Shown: positions 5,852-6,883 of the stretch, piece after piece
How the letters are laid out: each line of letters opens with the position of its first letter
Position numbering within the stretch: position 1 is the stretch's first letter
Assembly (NCBI GenBank): GCA_050743625.1
Contig: JBOGED010000646.1
Coordinates: 1 to 6,883 of the forward strand
Length of the DNA: 6,883 bases
Origin: JBOGED01 sp050743625
Lineage (GTDB): Bacteria > Actinomycetota > Nitriliruptoria > Euzebyales > Egibacteraceae
Reading direction: 5' to 3'
The notes under the pieces: model-generated
The model's database searches: none
Told to the model about the DNA's origin: nothing
Seen by the model: only the letters and a program-made list of their open reading frames with translations
Made by a program: the position numbers and the translations under genes

Positions 5852-6883
5852 TCACCTGCCACCAATGCGGCCGGGAGAACGAGCCTGGCAGCACGTTCTG
5901 CGCGAACCCCGACTGCAACGCGTACCTGCAGTGGGATGAGGCGTCGGCGGCCGAGGACCGTACCCGCAAGATCGTCGTCCCGGTCGAGGACGGGCCCCCC
6001 GTGGCGATGGAGGTGCGCCGCGGGGTCCAGACGTCGCTGGTTCGCCTGGAGCTGCGGATCGAGGCGGGGAGCCAAGGCACGCTCGAGCTGCATGTGCGCA
6101 ACACCGGCACGGTCGTCGACGAGTTCGTCATCGAGGTGACGGGTGCCCCCGCCCCGTGGACGACGGTGGACCCACCATCCCTGTCCTTGTTCCCCGGCGC
6201 GGCGGGCACGGCCCGGATCCTGTTCTCCCCACCGCGCTCGCCGGACACCCCCGCGGGGGCCCTCGCGTTCAAGGTGCGCGTGACCTCGAAGGTGGACAGC
6301 AGTGTCTCGGCGGTCGACGCGTGGAGCATGACGGTCGGAGGGTTCCGCACCGTCGTCGCCGAGCTGTCACCCCAGACGGTGACGAGCCGGTGGCGCAGCT
6401 CGCACCGGTTCAGGATCACGAACACCGGAAACCTTCCCGTCTCGGCCGCCGTCGCCGTCACGGACGGTGACGGCAAGCTCAGAGTGAGCGTGGCACCGGA
6501 GATGCTGCGCGCCCGGCCGAGCGAAGAGGCCGTCGCGGTCGTGCGCACTCGGCCCATTCGCCGGATATGGCTCGGCACGCCGGTGCAGCACAGGTTCGCG
6601 GTGCTCACGCACCAGGACACGATCGACGACCCCGAGGTCTCGCCACCCGCTCCCCTGAAGACCGACGGCACGCTGATGCAGATCCCGGTGTTCCCCAAGT
6701 GGGTGCTGTACGTGGTTGGCGCGCTGCTCATCGCCGACATCGGGCTGTTCGCGCTGATAAGACCGGACCCTCCCCCTCCGCCGACCGAGCTGGCCGAGCC
6801 GGCTCAGACCTTCGCGCCAGCGCCAGCGCCCCCTGCCACTTTGCCGGCCGGCGGCACCGCCCCGCTCGGGAACACGCCGGCAC
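5848..6883 (+). CDS. Zinc-ribbon, Ig-like, single-pass membrane protein of the injection-system cluster, cut by right edge
   Basis: 345 residues are visible and the end lies outside the window. Order of parts: (1) a zinc ribbon with C4-x2-C7 and C18-x4-C23; (2) a short acidic linker; (3) two beta-rich, Ig-like (COG1470/NEW3-type) modules at about 58-163 and 166-255, each with the hallmark strand-turn 'V/I-x-NTG' (RNTGTVVDEF at 84-93, TNTGNLPVSA at 191-200); (4) a hydrophobic helix at about 285-304 (WVLYVVGALLIADIGLFALI); (5) a Pro/Ala-rich tail with five prolines at 308-312. There is no signal peptide. With a zinc ribbon at the N-terminus and a single internal helix, the ribbon and Ig-like part are probably cytoplasmic and the Pro-rich tail outside, but charges flanking the helix are weak evidence. 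Spacing (4-bp GTGA overlap with the ATPase gene) places it in the same operon. A role in tethering the injection particle or its ATPase to the membrane is inference. Similar proteins are often labelled 'hydrolytic protein', but I see no hydrolase motif. Confidence 0.82.
   Translation, partial: MITCHQCGRENEPGSTFCANPDCNAYLQWDEASAAEDRTRKIVVPVEDGPPVAMEVRRGVQTSLVRLELRIEAGSQGTLELHVRNTGTVVDEFVIEVTGAPAPWTTVDPPSLSLFPGAAGTARILFSPPRSPDTPAGALAFKVRVTSKVDSSVSAVDAWSMTVGGFRTVVAELSPQTVTSRWRSSHRFRITNTGNLPVSAAVAVTDGDGKLRVSVAPEMLRARPSEEAVAVVRTRPIRRIWLGTPVQHRFAVLTHQDTIDDPEVSPPAPLKTDGTLMQIPVFPKWVLYVVGALLIADIGLFALIRPDPPPPPTELAEPAQTFAPAPAPPATLPAGGTAPLGNTPA

Noticed and set aside
5826..6740. 304-codon open frame on the minus strand
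   Set aside because: It is antisense to the zinc-ribbon membrane protein, which has clear domains, a ribosome site and coupling to the gene before it.
2163..6883. In-frame TTA codons implying bldA-type developmental control
   Set aside because: I checked the TTA triplets I could see in the regulator and the three plus-strand genes; those found were out of frame, so there is no support for such control here.
1..6883. Mobile element, tRNA or CRISPR signals
   Set aside because: I saw no transposase or integrase reading frame, no long terminal inverted repeats, no tRNA-like cloverleaf and no regularly spaced identical repeats.

Overview
The window is a high-GC stretch with frequent GTG starts, one-base and four-base gene overlaps, and actinobacterial-style beta-oxidation genes. 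All of this fits a GC-rich actinomycete-like bacterium. I cannot name the genus. No RNA genes, insertion sequences or CRISPR arrays were seen.

Left half (1-2918, minus strand). Reading leftwards there is a transcriptional regulator with a C-terminal LuxR/NarL-type helix-turn-helix (2918-2163). A 61-nt gap follows, then a thiolase (fadA-like, 2101-932). The thiolase stop codon overlaps by one base the GTG of a trifunctional-type fadB-like gene. That gene runs off the left edge; its whole enoyl-CoA hydratase half is present. fadA and fadB form a translationally coupled beta-oxidation pair.

Centre (2919-3140). This is a 222-bp divergent intergenic region. It is rich in operator-like structure: a tandem 14-bp repeat with a leading half copy, and two different perfect inverted repeats. 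It is the natural place for control of both directions.

Right half (3141-6883, plus strand). Three genes are joined by GTGA stop/start overlaps: a DUF4255/Pvc16_N-type protein (tail-terminator-like), a two-module AAA+ ATPase of the Pvc15/Afp15 type, and a zinc-ribbon protein with beta-sandwich (Ig-like) repeats, a single membrane helix and a Pro-rich tail, cut by the right edge. DUF4255 next to this kind of ATPase is a hallmark of extracellular or intracellular contractile injection system (eCIS/CIS, phage-tail-like) loci. The window therefore appears to hold the first genes of such a locus, with sheath, tube, baseplate and cargo genes expected beyond position 6883. The LuxR-type protein encoded divergently is the obvious candidate regulator, and the membrane-anchored zinc-ribbon protein is the least understood part of the set.
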